Shown piece after piece: positions 26,301-51,016 of a DNA stretch of 64,000 bases; position 1 is the stretch's first letter; every line of letters begins with the position of its first letter. Location: positions 10,920,038 through 10,984,037 of the forward strand of contig NC_040028.1 in assembly GCF_000972845.2 (NCBI RefSeq), read 5' to 3'. A program made the translations under genes and the position numbers. This DNA comes from Larimichthys crocea (Eukaryota > Chordata > Actinopteri > Sciaenidae). The notes below the pieces were generated by a model. The model ran no database searches and had not been told where the DNA came from. It was given only the letters and a program-made list of their open reading frames with translations.

Positions 26301-28490
26301 TTCATTTTGTCTTCTACTATAATTAGAGAGCATGGTGTGAACACTATCAGGTATACTCGAGGCCCCTCATACAAGGTGCAGAGGGCTATTTGGTCAGTTT
26401 TACTAAGACTACTTTGCACCATCTCAAGGTCAAATGGGAATCCCGTTATAATCAGCTTATCTAAGAACACATCCAGAGAATATTGAGAGAATTTGTGTCC
26501 ACACTCTTTCTTTGACACACACACACACACATCCAGGTAGTTATCTATCCTCCCAGCTGTGAGCCTTTAACCTTACAGTTACATCACAGCTCAGAGAGAC
26601 ACCTGGGTGTACTTTACATAACACACACACACGCACACACACTAAAACAGACAAACACACAAGCAGGCACATATTCACAAAGGAAAAAAACCTGAAGGAT
26701 TGCGTGCACGCAGCTACATGCACGTACGCAACAGTCAAGATGCCTGCGCACAGGTCTGGAGCAGGACAGATAAAATTAGGAATACATGAGTCTCAGCAGA
26801 CTGTGGCTGTGCATCTGTCGAGTGAATCAGCACACACACAGTACAGTACCTGGCTAGCTGGCTAAGTGATTCTGTTTGTCTCATCTGTCTCTACATGACC
26901 AGACTGAATAAGCACAGCCATTTGTCTAAAAGAGTCCTGTCAGTGAAACCTCTGAGGCAAGAGCAGCTCCACATCCTGGATGTATAATGAGTGAATGCTG
27001 TTAGACTGGGTGACAGCTCCGGTGAGTAAGAGATGACTAACAGTGCTTCAAAAAAATGGTTTAATTTGAAGGCTGATATACAACTTTTATGTGATAGCAA
27101 AAATATTAAGTCGACAAAACACAAACGCTGTAAAACTAAAGAAATCCAGGGAGTGGGAGCTAACTGTCCTACGGGTTGTAGAAGTGGGCGGGAAAGAAAT
27201 ATGCAGGGTCCCTTATGTGAGCGGCGCCCACAAAGAAACTAGAATCAATAGCCCTGGATGCAAAGGGGCAGTATTTTCTGGTTGTCCTATAATGTCCAGA
27301 AGTATTTGTAATCCATTTATATGAAGGCAGATTAGATTGTGCTGAGCAGTGCAGCTTCAATCCAGAATGCAGCATTTGAACAAGCTAAAATGATAATAAT
27401 CCAAAGCAATACATCAAGTCAGTTTAGCCTGTCCTGCTTTTGAAATGTCTTATTTGTCAAATGCAGGGTCTGATGTAACATAGTGGAGTTATAACTCATA
27501 AGCACGAGGCTACAGGTGCTCTGTAGCTGTATTTACTTGTGGAAGAAAAGAACAGAAAAACAACAATTATATGCTGGCAGACATGGACACATAAGAAATA
27601 CTGGTAGCAGCTCTCTTGGAAACATCTGGCGATGTTGTTGATATAACAGATAACCTACAGGTTTTACTCTGTGCTCTGAATGTGTGGAAGTGATCTGGTA
27701 ACCAGCTGACTACGATTTACAAAATACCACCTCAGCTCAGTCTGGCTACTATGCTAATGAGGAAGGGTGCCAAGGTGAGATCTAAAATGGTATTCTGTGA
27801 AAGCATTTAATTAGCCTGCATTGTGTGCTGTAATTCGAGTGAAACTAATTCATGCATCCCTTCATTTTTTTATTTTTTTTTTACAAAGAATGAATCATGT
27901 CATTAACACATAACTGAGCAGCTTGGCCAAGCCTAACCCAAACATCACCAGTTTGGCTCAGAGGACAAGGAAGAACACGCGCGGCAAAGACTTTAATGAA
28001 ATAAATGCAGCAACCTTGAATAGAGCCACTCACACATCCAATGGCTGAGGCAGCGAAAAGTGTCAGGATAAAATAAAAATCAGCAATAACACGGGACGAT
28101 AACAATGAGATGTTTTTTTGCATTAATTCACTACAGTCAGTAATGCATATCATTTTAATGTAGCAAACATACTGAAAAATTAATAAATGAGGCCCGGTGG
28201 GGATACGGAGATGTGATGCGTTCTTAAGCAAACACAAGCAGCCAAAACAAACTTACAGCACAGTAGGCTTCAGTGTGACACAGGAGGTCACGTTGCAGTA
28301 CCAATTAAGGCTGGTTTCGAGGCTATTTAGGGGGCGACGTCATGGCTTCAAGCAGCAGCACGAGAATTTAACTGACTGAGGATGAATGGAAATGAGTTTG
28401 TTTTTTCTGCCTGCAAAGAGGCTGGACGGTGTGAGATGATCAGATTTTATCTTCACAGAATAACAGTCAGTTTACACCCTGGTAATGGCT
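23331..28490. other. Non-coding DNA, no gene recognised
   Basis: I found no exon with domain and splice support over this 5-kb stretch. It holds small CA patches (24195-24205, 26515-26530, 26622-26645), a poly-T run near 24226-24247, and a conserved-looking A+T-rich segment near 27725-27860 containing several ATTAG/TTAATTAG sites. Confidence 0.45.
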
Positions 28491-28760
28491 GTGTGTGTGT
28501 GTGCATGCATGTGCGTGCGTGCGTGTGTGTGTGTTCGGTAAGCCTTTTTTTGCAGTGAGGAAAGTCGATGCTGAAAAAGCCAAACTTCCTTCCTGTCTGA
28601 GCGATATCACAGGCCAACAAAAATACACACACACACACACACACACTCTATTTTCATCTGTCTAACACACTCCTTCTCTACTTGAGGGCAGCAGACAGGG
28701 ATGATCCCTATGAATGGTACACACCCACACAAACACGCACACATACACACACTCCTCTCA
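28491..28760. repeat. TG and CA microsatellite cluster
   Basis: A TG/CG-interrupted run (28491-28533), a perfect CA run (28625-28648) and a further CA-rich patch (28722-28752). No coding meaning. Confidence 0.8.
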
Positions 28761-29849
28761 AGCAGCAGGAAAGCCTGGGAATGGTACACACACTCTCCTC
28801 CATCCCTCCTTAGGAAAAGGCAGAGTAGTGACAGTATCTCAGTGGAAAGTCTGTTAACATTTCGCAGCAGCACTAAGTTGCAGGAAGCAGTATGTGCTGA
28901 AAAGAAAATGCTTACTCCAATAATTGCTTTTATTCTAATAATGTATTAGTAGTAGAGGTATTTGTCCCTATTATGGTCTGTCCTATTTTTACTAGCAGAT
29001 CTGTAATTTTTGAAAATTGATCTGGTTCTTTATGGACCACTGGAGGTGCATTCACACTCAAAGCAGAGGCTCACTAAAACACACAAAAGGCCCAAAATGT
29101 GTGGTATGATTCTCCTGTAAGGGTGAACAAGCTGCTTTGTAAAGAAAACAACTCACATATGGATGGAAAAAAAGAATAACTTCCCTGTCCTCTATGGACT
29201 TGTTCCCCTGTGATCACATAATTATTATGCTCTTAAAAAATAAACAAAAACAGCAGAATAGAGTTTTCAAAAAAATGAAACTTTGCCCTGAACTCTCTCC
29301 TCAAGACGTTTTCTCCCGTACTTAATTTATCAGGAACAACGCTGACCTCAGCTGGACCGACCGCGCTACTGCTGTTGTTTACGCTCATTTATGAAAAGCA
29401 GTGGGCATCAGAGAAGGCTGAATTTATGTGGCGATGCTCCCACAGAGAGACGTCTGACGGGGCATATAATATCAGAGAGAGAGTGAGAGAGACAGGCAGA
29501 CGGATCGACAAAAGGGGGTTAGACAGGCGAGACAGCAGACAGAGAGATGTAGCAGGAGGATAAATGGTAATATAGAGGTGAGAGAGAGACAGACGGTCAA
29601 CAGACAAAAAACAAGTGAGACAAACAAGCAGTGAACAGACTAAAGCATCCCACGCTTAATTAATTAGAGAGCCAAAACACTGTGGGGCCATCAGCTGCGT
29701 GAAAGACAGTTAGGCGTGTAACATCCCCACAACAGCACACCCACACTAAAGAATCCAGACACGTGCAAAGGCGCACACACAAACACACACACGCTGGGAA
29801 CCATGTATCACCTCGTCTCACAGCTTTTCAGATGTGCAGAGAATGAAGA
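28761..29849. other. Non-coding DNA, nothing recognised
   Basis: The purine content of the plus strand rises from about 29460 onward. No exon could be supported. Confidence 0.5.
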
Positions 29850-30620
29850 AAGCAGGGATGAAATGAGCAAGGAGGGAAGTAAATGAGTTGGGCGAAAAGA
29901 GGAGGGTGAAGACAGCACTGAGAGGAGGAGGAGGAAGAGGAGAAGGGAGGAGGGGGTGGGTGGGTGGGTGAGAAAGAGAGACATGGATGGAGAGAGAAAT
30001 TGGAAGCAGGAGAGGAGAGGAGGAGAAAAGAGAGGCACAAAGCAGAGATGGAGTGAAGATCAGACGAGAGGAGATGAGGCCAGATGAGGTAGAGATAGAT
30101 GTTAGAGGAGAGGAGGAGAGAAATGGAGTGTGAGATGAAAGAGAGAGAGAGAGAGAGAGACAGGAGAAGAAGAGCAGATTACATGGAAGAAGGAGAGCCA
30201 AAAAACACGAGTAGTAAAGTGCAGTGGAGAGGAGTGGAACGAGGCACAGGCAGAGGAGAAAAGAGGAGAAGAGAGAGAGAGAGAGAGAGAGACTGGAGAT
30301 GCTGTGACCTCACATGCTCGACTGCAATGACGCTTTGAAGATCATCTCAAGGTTGTTAGATAAGAGGGATCCCATTCAGACAGAGGAGAGGAGGGGATGG
30401 GGGGGAGAAGATTGCGATGGTGACAAAACCAACAGGAGAAGAGAAGAGGGAGGAAGAATGACGGGATATATGAAATTAAAAAAAAAAAAGGAAGGGAGGA
30501 GGAGGAGGAGGAGGAGGAGGAGGAGGCGTAAGACGAGAAGAGATAAGAGGAGGATAGTGTAATAGTGAGAGAGAAAGAGAGTGATGAAGGCCGCAGAGAA
30601 AATGATTCAGTGACTCGAGT
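29850..30620 (+). repeat. Long polypurine tract (GA/GGA-rich)
   Basis: The plus strand is overwhelmingly A and G for about 770 bases. It includes (GA)11 at 30140-30161, (GA)11 at 30271-30292 and (GGA)10 at 30495-30526. The tract explains the Glu/Arg-rich plus frames and the Ser/Leu/Pro-rich minus frames, none of which is a plausible gene. Such mirror-like purine tracts can adopt triplex structures; that is inference. Confidence 0.85.
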
Positions 30621-30654
30621 TGCTATGAGGCATGCAGTAGTGTGGTATATATGG

Positions 30655-30656
<2 letters not shown>

Positions 30657-30698
<42 letters not shown>

Positions 30699-30870
30699 AT
30701 ATGAAGCAAGCATGCATTAGCATGTGCACAGTGTGTTTGCATCAGTATCAGCCAACATGCTAAAATGCGAAGGTGTACATTCAAGCATGCATTTGTGTGT
30801 GTGTGTGTGTGTGTGGGTGTGTGTGTGTGTGTGTGTGTGGGTGTGGGTGTGCGCGTGCGCGTGTGTGTGT
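30657..30870. repeat. (GT)n arrays with alternating GC/GT (Z-DNA-prone)
   Basis: A perfect GT run (30657-30695) is followed by a longer interrupted run (30794-30870) that contains gcgcgtgcgcgtgtgtgt, an alternating purine-pyrimidine stretch. Confidence 0.9.
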
Positions 30871-30949
30871 CTTGGCAGGAGTGATTAAGTACAATGAACC
30901 TGCCAGCCAGTAAACAACCAGGCAGGCTGTGTCCAATTCCTTAATGAGT

Positions 30950-31190
30950 TCCCTTTATCTGTTATCCTCCTCTCCTCTCCTCCTTCCATACATCCTTTAT
31001 TTACTCTCCTTTACATTATCTCATTCACTCCCCCTCTTCATGTCCCATTATCATTCATCAGGCATCCCGCACTTCCACACCTCTTTTCAATATTTCCTTG
31101 CTCACCTACTTTTTTTTTTTCTCCAGCTTTATCATCCTCCCACCCTCCTCATTCGTTTCCCCCCCCTGATTCCCTTAGAAAGAAAAAAAA
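30950..31190 (+). repeat. Polypyrimidine-rich tract
   Basis: The plus strand switches from purine-rich (29850-30620) to C+T-rich here (for example tcctcctctcctctcctcct and ctcattcgtttcccccccct), so the two tracts face each other across the GT arrays. Confidence 0.7.
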
Positions 31191-32543
31191 AGGAGTTGAC
31201 ATTGTCACGGTCTTTCAGACTGTGGGATGCAACACTAAGCAGGGATAATTCAAATCAGAATCCAGAACTATTTTCTTCATGTTAATTTTAGCGACACTGG
31301 CAGCGTGGCTCTGAGAATGGCAATGCTGCTCTGTCGGTTCACCACTTTTAGATGGAGAGCCGTGAAATTTTCGCATGGTCCCCGCAGAATGAAAAGTAAT
31401 AACTTTAGTGACCCCCTGACTTTTCATCTACGGCCATCAATGTGTCAAAATTTGACTTTGTCCAATACTGTCTCATACTAACATACTAACCCAAAGCATC
31501 ACTGTGCCTGTACAACACCACAGATTTACTAACATGGCTATAGACTCTTGTGTAAACCACGCCTGTGTTCAGTCTTTGTTAAACATTCATTGTGTGCCAT
31601 GGTTTGTCCTTCAAGCTAATTTTACCTCCACTAAGTGACATGTAGGCTACAGTACAAGACGGGCAAGTTGTTGCAAAATATGAGCACTGACTGTTCACAG
31701 CATATCACATGTAGGACAGTGAACCTTCGACTGAAGATTTTCATTTTAGAAAACAGCATTAAAACATTTCAGAGTGGAATTAATTTCTGACAGGTATTAA
31801 ATGAACACTCAGACACTAAATGCTTGAGATTTAGCAGTAATCAAATGAAGCCAGATATTACCTTGAAATAGTTTCCAGATGCTTCACATTCAGTTTTGAA
31901 ACATTAGTCAGGTATATGTGAAAATGTTCCAATCCACACCATCTGGACACATCTTGCAACACATCACATTTCATTTCTGGTGCTGCACTTAGCAGATAGA
32001 GTTCTCACCACTTTCACTGTTTAAAAGGTAAAAAAAAAAAAAATATCCTGCTGAATTAACCTCAATCAAGTTGCAGCCATTCAAGAAAAAGCCAAGATAT
32101 TAAATATAAGATTTAGTTTAATTAAACTGTGGGAAAATGTGATTCTGTGTCCAAGAGTATTTCTAATTGAACTGGCTTCACTGCTTTCTGCACATGTTGA
32201 CGGCAAACAAAAAAACACCTGGTCATGACTTGAACGTGCTTTTAAATGTGTTGCCTGCCATAAATCAAATTAACTGCACTTATATCTAGGTAATGGGATT
32301 AGATCGGGCACACAGTGTAGGAGACATCAATCTGGTCTGGAAGTCAGCCATGAATTTGGTTCTTTCACATCTCACAGGGTCTCCTTGGCCAGCTGGCAGG
32401 GGCTGCTGGTTCCATGATGATTTATTGTAATATCTCCCGATTTTGCTGCAGTAGTGACTTGAGTAATTGTACGACATTAGGCCCTATAGAGCGAAGCTAA
32501 GAATAATCCATATGAAAATCTTTTTGCATGGCTTTTGTGATAT
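31191..32543. other. Non-coding DNA, nothing recognised
   Basis: Unique sequence with an A run near 32029-32041. No coding or RNA signal could be supported. Confidence 0.5.
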
Positions 32544-32810
32544 TTAAAGGAATTGTTGGACATTGTTGGAGAATAGACGTGTTTTCACCATCTTGTTGAG
32601 AGTCAGATGAGAAGATCAATACCGCTCACATGTGAGTGCAATACATATGAAGCTATATCAGCCAGCTTAGCTTAGCATAGAGGCTGAAAGCAAGGGGAAA
32701 CAGCTAAAGGATTGTTGGCTCCACCTTTCTATTTACTGTTTAACGAGAGCATGGTATCAGTCAGGAAAGCAAATAAGTGTATTTCCCAAAATGTTGAACT
32801 ATCCCTTTAA
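32544..32810 (+). mobile_element. MITE family B, short copy with both ends
   Basis: The left end ttaaaggaattgttggacat and the right end atgttgaactatccctttaa are inverted repeats of each other over about 40 bases, with mismatches. Inside are gagagtcagatgagaagatc, ccagcttagcttagcatag and ggggaaacagcta, which are landmarks of a very abundant percomorph MITE. At 267 bp it is an internally deleted copy. Confidence 0.65.
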
Positions 32811-32880
32811 TCCTCGGCAAGTTCTTTCTGCTCTAGTTATTATTTTCTCTGTTTTATCACCAAGTAACATGCTCTGTAAA
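32811..32880. other. Spacer between two MITE family B copies
   Basis: Short unassigned sequence; it could be a diverged part of either copy. Confidence 0.35.
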
Positions 32881-33296
32881 AAGATAAAAAAATGTCTGCC
32901 AACCAGCACCTCCAGCTTCAGTAATTAACATTTTTTATCAAAATATGCAAAACCAAAGTGTCAAAACGACAAGTTGAGGTTTTACAGGGAATATGGGCTG
33001 TAACTATTTTCAGTCACTGCTCCGAGCCAAGGAATGGTTTAGCACAAATGCATATTAGAGCACATAAAATGTTAATTGGTGAGTTTTAAAGGTGCAGGTA
33101 GATTTTGTTACGTTCAGACATAGCCAAGCTAGCTACTTCCCCCCTGCCTCCAGTTTTTATAATAAGATAAGCAAACAGCGTCCTGGTTATAGCTTCATAT
33201 CCAGCATAGAGACATGAGATAGTCGTCTTATCATTTATCTCCTAGCAAGAAAGCAAATATTAATCTCCAAATTACTGAGAAACTATTTCTTTGAGG
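32881..33296 (+). mobile_element. MITE family B, longer copy lacking its left end
   Basis: The blocks ctgccaaccagcacctccag, aaccaaagtgtcaaaacgac, gaggttttacaggg, ggtgcaggtagattttgtta, catagccaagctagctactt, cctgcctccagtttttataa, tagcaagaaagcaaatatta and gaaactatttctttgagg carry the interior and right end of the same family. No left terminus was found before it. Confidence 0.55.
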
Positions 33297-34616
33297 ATCA
33301 GTATAAATGTAGTATAGTATAAATCAAATGTATCTTTTCAATAACCAATTACCACACAAAAACACACAACAGAACCAAGTAGATCATTGCCTGTTAATAT
33401 TACAATTAATCCTAATTTACTGTGCAGCATTTGGGAAATTCTGGGAACATTCTCTCTAAATTTCTTTGAACACTATCATAAATATTCTGAATTAAGACAT
33501 ACAAAACATTTAAGATGCTCATAAATTGTAAAATACTGATATTTTTATTTTTCAAAAATGCAGCAGAAATGTTTTATGCTTGACACAATCCAGCCATCCG
33601 CTGAGTCAATAAACCCATATGAAAAAAATATTCAGTCAATCAAACACATCCGTTAAATGTTATTTTTTTATATCATTTTTGTAAAAGTTCTTTGCTTGCC
33701 ATCCACAAATGTCTTCGGCTTTCATTTTTCTTGTATTGTATGTCGACAATTAACTAAAATTTCTCATGAAGAAGTTACCTAGGATGAGAGGAGGTTAAAT
33801 AGGCCTCACTGTGACAAAGCTGCATGTAGTCGCACAGATGAGGCTGGGAATAGGGTAAGGGCAGGGGGGTGGATGGGACAGGTTTGGGTAAGGAAAGGAG
33901 CAGGAAAAGAGAATAAAACATGAAAGTTACAAAATCAGGGATAGGGCCTTTGGTTGAGTTACTGGTTAGGATCAAGTTATGGGAGTTTGGGGTTGGATGT
34001 TTCATTGGTACATAGGGTCTTTACAACCTGATAGACCATTTGTCATTTTTTAGTGGCAACCATGACAGTACCACATCTCTGCCATATGATTTGTCAATAT
34101 GAAATGGCTGGAATCGATTTTACGAATGCTGCGAATCTTATTATCATTATGACACATAGCAGTAACCACTACCGCCCTCGAGCATTTACTGTGAAGTCAG
34201 CAGGAAAACCTACAACTTCTCTCTGAAATAAAGTCAGTCAAGTATTTCCGCAACATGTTGGTTTTAATCATTAATTTCAGATCATCAAAAGCACGCCAGG
34301 GTGGTAATTTGAAAAAATATTGCTCCATTATCAAGATATTAAGGCTTGAAAGGCGGTATGCTTGGAGGTGTGTTTGCCATCAATGTCAAGCCAAACTTTC
34401 GCACAAAATGATGTGATCATCCTTCCTCAGCTCCACCCAAAGCTCCACCTAATAAATCAAATTGGGCTCCAAACAATTGACAACATGGCAGCAAGTTGGA
34501 AACCAAACTCCAGGCTTGAGATCGACATTTTTCTACACTTTGGAACGCTTTTAAGCTTCAACAAATCTTAGATTTAGAGAAAGGGAAATTATATTATCGA
34601 TAAAATAGAACTTGGC
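33297..34616. other. Non-coding DNA downstream of nlgn4
   Basis: Nothing beyond A+T-rich unique sequence was recognised. Short open frames (33775-34005 minus, 34362-34571 plus) have no domain or splice context. Confidence 0.5.
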
Positions 34617-36245
34617 TTTATTCTTCCGATCAGTGCCTTTGAGAGGGACAAGGTTTCAGTCAGCATTAGGTAGTTCAAGCAAGGGGCTTTTAAATACTGG
34701 GGCCCCTGGTAAGGTGCGAAACATAAAGGTCAGACGAATGCAGAAAAAGCATTCTTGACTTTTTGTGACACACTGTGATTGGGGACCCCCTGAATCATCA
34801 CCACCTCTCTGCAGAGACATGAATAGATGTCGGGTTAAATTAAAGGGTAAGGTCTTTAAGAAGAGTTTAAGGGATAAAGGAGAATAGGGAAGGGGCTAGG
34901 ATAAAAGGGTTAAGGGTCATGGTTTTTGGCTGGTGCTCCATCATCAAACCGATATTGCATTATCTACACAGTACTAGTTTATCATTCGATGGTCAAACAA
35001 ATAGACAGGATGGTGTGAAAAATGTTCTATACTTCAACTACTAAACAAGTATCTAGATGTTTACATAGTTAAGAATTATTGAAATGACTGTGCATAGCAA
35101 ATATAGCCTTTAAATTAAGGTACTGTGTACATACTACAGTGGGTGAGATAAAAAGACAACCAGCCTTGCTTCAGGACATCTATACAATAATATAGTAATA
35201 TCTGAAATGAAAGCAATAATGTGGTTAAATAAGTCATGTTTTAATGCAAGAGCAGGTAAATGCTATAAATCATAATATATCATCTGTATCTTTCCATTCT
35301 ATTTACAAGAGTTTAACACATAGCTGGTTAGAGTGATTCTTCAGTAAGTCTGACAACACTTCAGAGGCCCCTTTCTTCTTCTGAAGCTGATTTCTCTCTC
35401 TTGGCACACTTTCCATTCCTGTGTTTTCCATATCACTCTATCTCAATTCGTCTTTCTCAGTCTCGCAGCTGTTAAATCCCTCTCAGTAAAATCTTAATCT
35501 CTTTCCCACCATCCGACTAACTTTTCCTTCAGCTAATGTTTTTTTTTGTTGTTGTTTTGTTTTTTTAATCTCCCTCTTCCCGTCTGTCTGTTTTTACATC
35601 CATCTCTCGCTGAAATTTGTTATTTTCTCCTCAGCTTAGTTTGATCCTTGGCAGATAGGGCCTTTGATCTTTTAATGGAAAAAAAATTGCTACATTCACA
35701 TTTCACAGGTTGTTCAAGTTGACATCAGCAGTCTGTGTGTGGTACTTCAGTTCTGCATCTACACCTGCTCTGCTCAGTCCCAGCACTGCTTCACCGTGCA
35801 GCACAGGTACAGTAGGAGATGTAAACTGATCCATAACTGACCATTTTGCCACAGCATTCCTCTTCTTCCTCCTCAGTTGTAGAAATAGCAGAAGATTTAA
35901 TATCCAAAGCAGGTTTTTTTTAGACGTTTGATGGATGTCTTGGCTCGTCTTCTTCCAGGTTATGAGTGAATGATGCATAGAACTGCATCTCCCGGGATCC
36001 AGTTTGTCTTCAGTTCCCCGACATGCAACACACAGCTGTCTGTCTTTTCATCCTGTTACTGAAAATGTCTTTCTGTCACTCCATCTGTAACAATCCTGCA
36101 GGGTAATTAGTAGAGGTATTTAAGTCTTTTGTATTGTGTGTGTGTGTGTGTGTGTGTTTTGTGTTAGTGAATGTGTGTGTGTGTGTGTGTGTGTGAGTGG
36201 GTGTGTTGTAATTATGTCCCTGTATGTGCAAGTATCTTGCTGCGG
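34617..36245 (-). other. Probable nlgn4 3' untranslated region
   Basis: This follows the stop codon at 36246-36248. On the transcript strand it contains two CA repeats (36172-36195 and 36135-36157). ATTAAA-type polyadenylation signals appear at 35671-35676 and 35564-35569, and the first canonical AATAAA is at 34617-34622, about 1.6 kb after the stop. Which signal is used cannot be read from sequence, so the outer limit is a guess. The 91-codon frame at 35703-35978 shows no homology that I recognise and is not treated as coding. Confidence 0.4.
36135..36195. repeat. Paired (TG)n microsatellites in the probable 3' UTR
   Basis: Two TG runs (36135-36157 and 36172-36195) separated by 14 bases. 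On the nlgn4 transcript they read as CA repeats about 50-110 bases after the stop codon. Confidence 0.9.
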
Positions 36246-48773
<12,528 letters not shown>

Positions 48774-49144
48774 GATGGTGTGTTTAGGGGAGCTGGGAGA
48801 TGATGGGGAGGGATGGGATGAGAGGCGGAAGGGACTGAAGGAGGGCGAGGGTTACAGCTGTGATGACTCTTCAGAGGTATCTAACACACACACACAGCTG
48901 CTGCTCAGCTCGGCCCATAGCACGCACAACACACAGTCTTTTCCTCTTCTGTATATGTGTGTGTGTGATTGGTCTTGTGTGCGAGTATGTGAATCTGAGT
49001 GGCTAGTGACTCAGAGTGGGTAGTGACTCAGTCCGAGAGTCCCTTGAATACGTGTCTGTGCGTGTATGTATGTGTGAAAGTGTTTAAGCGAGTGTGTATG
49101 TCCTGGACTGGCAATTCGAGCATGTGTGCATGTATATGTGTGTG

Positions 49145-49146
<2 letters not shown>

Positions 49147-49186
<40 letters not shown>
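49147..49186. repeat. (TG)20 microsatellite
   Basis: Perfect run, about 380 bp upstream of the nlgn4 ATG. Confidence 0.95.
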
Positions 49187-49192
<6 letters not shown>

Positions 49193-49566
49193 TCTCTCGT
49201 TATGTAAACAGTAGCATCACTGTTCCTCTGTCACTCTCTCTCCTTCCGGTCACCCCCATAACAAGTCCAAACTGCCTTCTGGAAAAGAGAAAGAGAGGCA
49301 GAGAAATGGAAAGAAGAGGCAGAGAAGGATTAAATTAGTCTTCATTAGAATAATCACGGTGTCAAATAAAGAAAATATCACACAGACACACACACAGACA
49401 CACACAGCAGGCTTATGCACATCACATCAGAAGAATAGGCTGTGCCACCTCGCTGCTGTTCACGTTAAAAATAGATATGAGAGCGATAGATAGGGCAAAC
49501 GAGATGTTGTCCGCTCAGCTTAACTCGGCTGCTGTGTCACACAGGAATGGCTTGTGTGTTGTGTGT

Positions 49567-49595
<29 letters not shown>
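49567..49595. repeat. (TG)14 microsatellite
   Basis: Perfect run in the upstream region of nlgn4. Confidence 0.95.
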
Positions 49596-49597
<2 letters not shown>

Positions 49598-49747
49598 GAT
49601 ATGGGACATATGTCACATCCTCACTACACTACTGTTTCACAGATCACAGGACCCGGTTGAGGAGAGGGGAGGTTGAGGGGAGGGATGGAGAGTCACGTCA
49701 CATGCTTAATTAAACCCTGGATACACCGTAGAGCTCCTGACCTGCAT

Positions 49748-49750
<3 letters not shown>

Positions 49751-49778
<28 letters not shown>
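49751..49778. repeat. (AC)14 microsatellite
   Basis: Perfect run, opposite in phase to the TG run about 155 bp away. Confidence 0.95.
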
Positions 49779-49884
49779 TTTGTTGCATGCACACCTTCTT
49801 TATGTCTCCCAAAAATAGACACAAACACAGCTTTTTTCTTTCTTTCCAAAGACGCTCAAACACACTTTCTTGATCTCTGTATAT

Positions 49885-49885
<1 letters not shown>

Positions 49886-49949
<64 letters not shown>
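49886..49949. repeat. (CA)32 microsatellite
   Basis: Perfect 64-base run. Confidence 0.95.
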
Positions 49950-49950
<1 letters not shown>

Positions 49951-50011
49951 CTGCTCCCCAGCCGACACTGCTATCTCTCTCTGAGGGCCTTAGGGCAGAA
50001 TATTAACACTT

Positions 50012-50012
<1 letters not shown>

Positions 50013-50047
<35 letters not shown>
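50013..50047. repeat. (CA)17 microsatellite
   Basis: Perfect run, followed about 35 bases later by a tccacgcgcacg duplication. Confidence 0.95.
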
Positions 50048-50049
<2 letters not shown>

Positions 50050-50450
50050 GCACAGAGGGAGCAACATCAATTTCCGCACATCCACGCGCACGTCCACGCG
50101 CACGTCCTCACTAAGCAGCATAGATATTAGAGTGTAAAAATGATCAGTACTATCGCTCCTCCCATGTTAGATTGTATTGGTGTCTGCTGTCCAAGGTGCT
50201 AGTTAACATTCCAGTGGTGATCACACACGCTGATGAATAACGCTCCATTTATCAAGGCAAACCCGCCTGCCACCCCTCTCCTTGTGTGTTTATTATACAC
50301 AGAGAACAGATTTGGAATAAAGAAAGAAGAAAAAAAAAGCTGCATTCTTATTAAAAATCACCAAGAAGAAAAAAGAAGAAGAAAAAGAACAAAAAAAGCT
50401 CGCTTGTCAGGGTTGTTTTAAAATCTATCGACACTGAAGCTGACTACGGC

Positions 50451-50453
<3 letters not shown>

Positions 50454-50481
<28 letters not shown>
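50454..50481. repeat. (AC)14 microsatellite
   Basis: Perfect run, with a shorter continuation to about 50496. Confidence 0.95.
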
Positions 50482-50485
<4 letters not shown>

Positions 50486-50702
50486 GCACACACACTCTCA
50501 AAATGCAAACCTGCATCCTCGCTGCAGTAAAAAAAAAAAATCATCAAATGACAAAATGTAAGATATACCGTACCCAGCCTGGGTGAGTGGTGTGAAATCC
50601 CACGGACCATGTTCCCGTTCCCGTCCACCGCAATATTCGCCTCGTGTTTTCGCTGCTGCAGCTTATCCGACGTGCCCAGGATGGGATATTGGGAGATATT
50701 CC

Positions 50703-50703
<1 letters not shown>

Positions 50704-50736
<33 letters not shown>

Positions 50737-50752
50737 GTGGTGGTGGTGGTGG
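50704..50752. repeat. (CTG)10(GTG)6 trinucleotide repeat
   Basis: Ten perfect CTG units run straight into six GTG units. On the nlgn4 strand this reads (CAC)6(CAG)10 and would lie in the 5' leader if the first exon is here. No ATG-started frame translates it on the gene strand. Confidence 0.95.
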
Positions 50753-50968
50753 CGTTGGCACGTCTCCTGGGTGAGGATAACCCAAAAAAAAAGAAAGAAA
50801 GAAGAAAAAAAACAACAACAACCCTCAAGTCCGAGAGAGGTGGAAACGAAAAGAAAAAAGACGTTTTAGGATGTAGTAGAATTTTTTTTCTCCAAGGAAC
50901 GCAGGCCCAGGACGTTCAAATGATCAATCTCCCTCTCTTCTTCTCTTCCTTTCTTTCTCCTCCCTCCC

Positions 50969-50971
<3 letters not shown>

Positions 50972-51013
<42 letters not shown>
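50972..51013. repeat. (CT)21 microsatellite in a polypyrimidine tract
   Basis: A perfect CT run inside a C+T tract (about 50925-51035). A GA tract follows at 51100-51175. Confidence 0.9.

Positions 51014-51016
<3 letters not shown>

Noticed and set aside
29808..30713. Ser/Leu/Pro-rich and Glu/Arg-rich frames of 70-127 codons
   Set aside because: Products of the polypurine tract; low complexity on both strands.
34362..34571. 69-codon plus frame containing acaacatggcagcaagttgg
   Set aside because: The caacatggcggc-like string is common in transposon-derived sequence; no protein domain or exon context.
35703..35978. 91-codon minus frame just downstream of the nlgn4 stop
   Set aside because: Lies in the probable 3' UTR and has no recognisable homology, despite moderately varied composition.
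50544..50828. 94-codon minus frame with poly-Thr/poly-Ser upstream of nlgn4
   Set aside because: Starts at TTG, not ATG, and owes its repeats to (CAC)n(CAG)n; more likely leader sequence.
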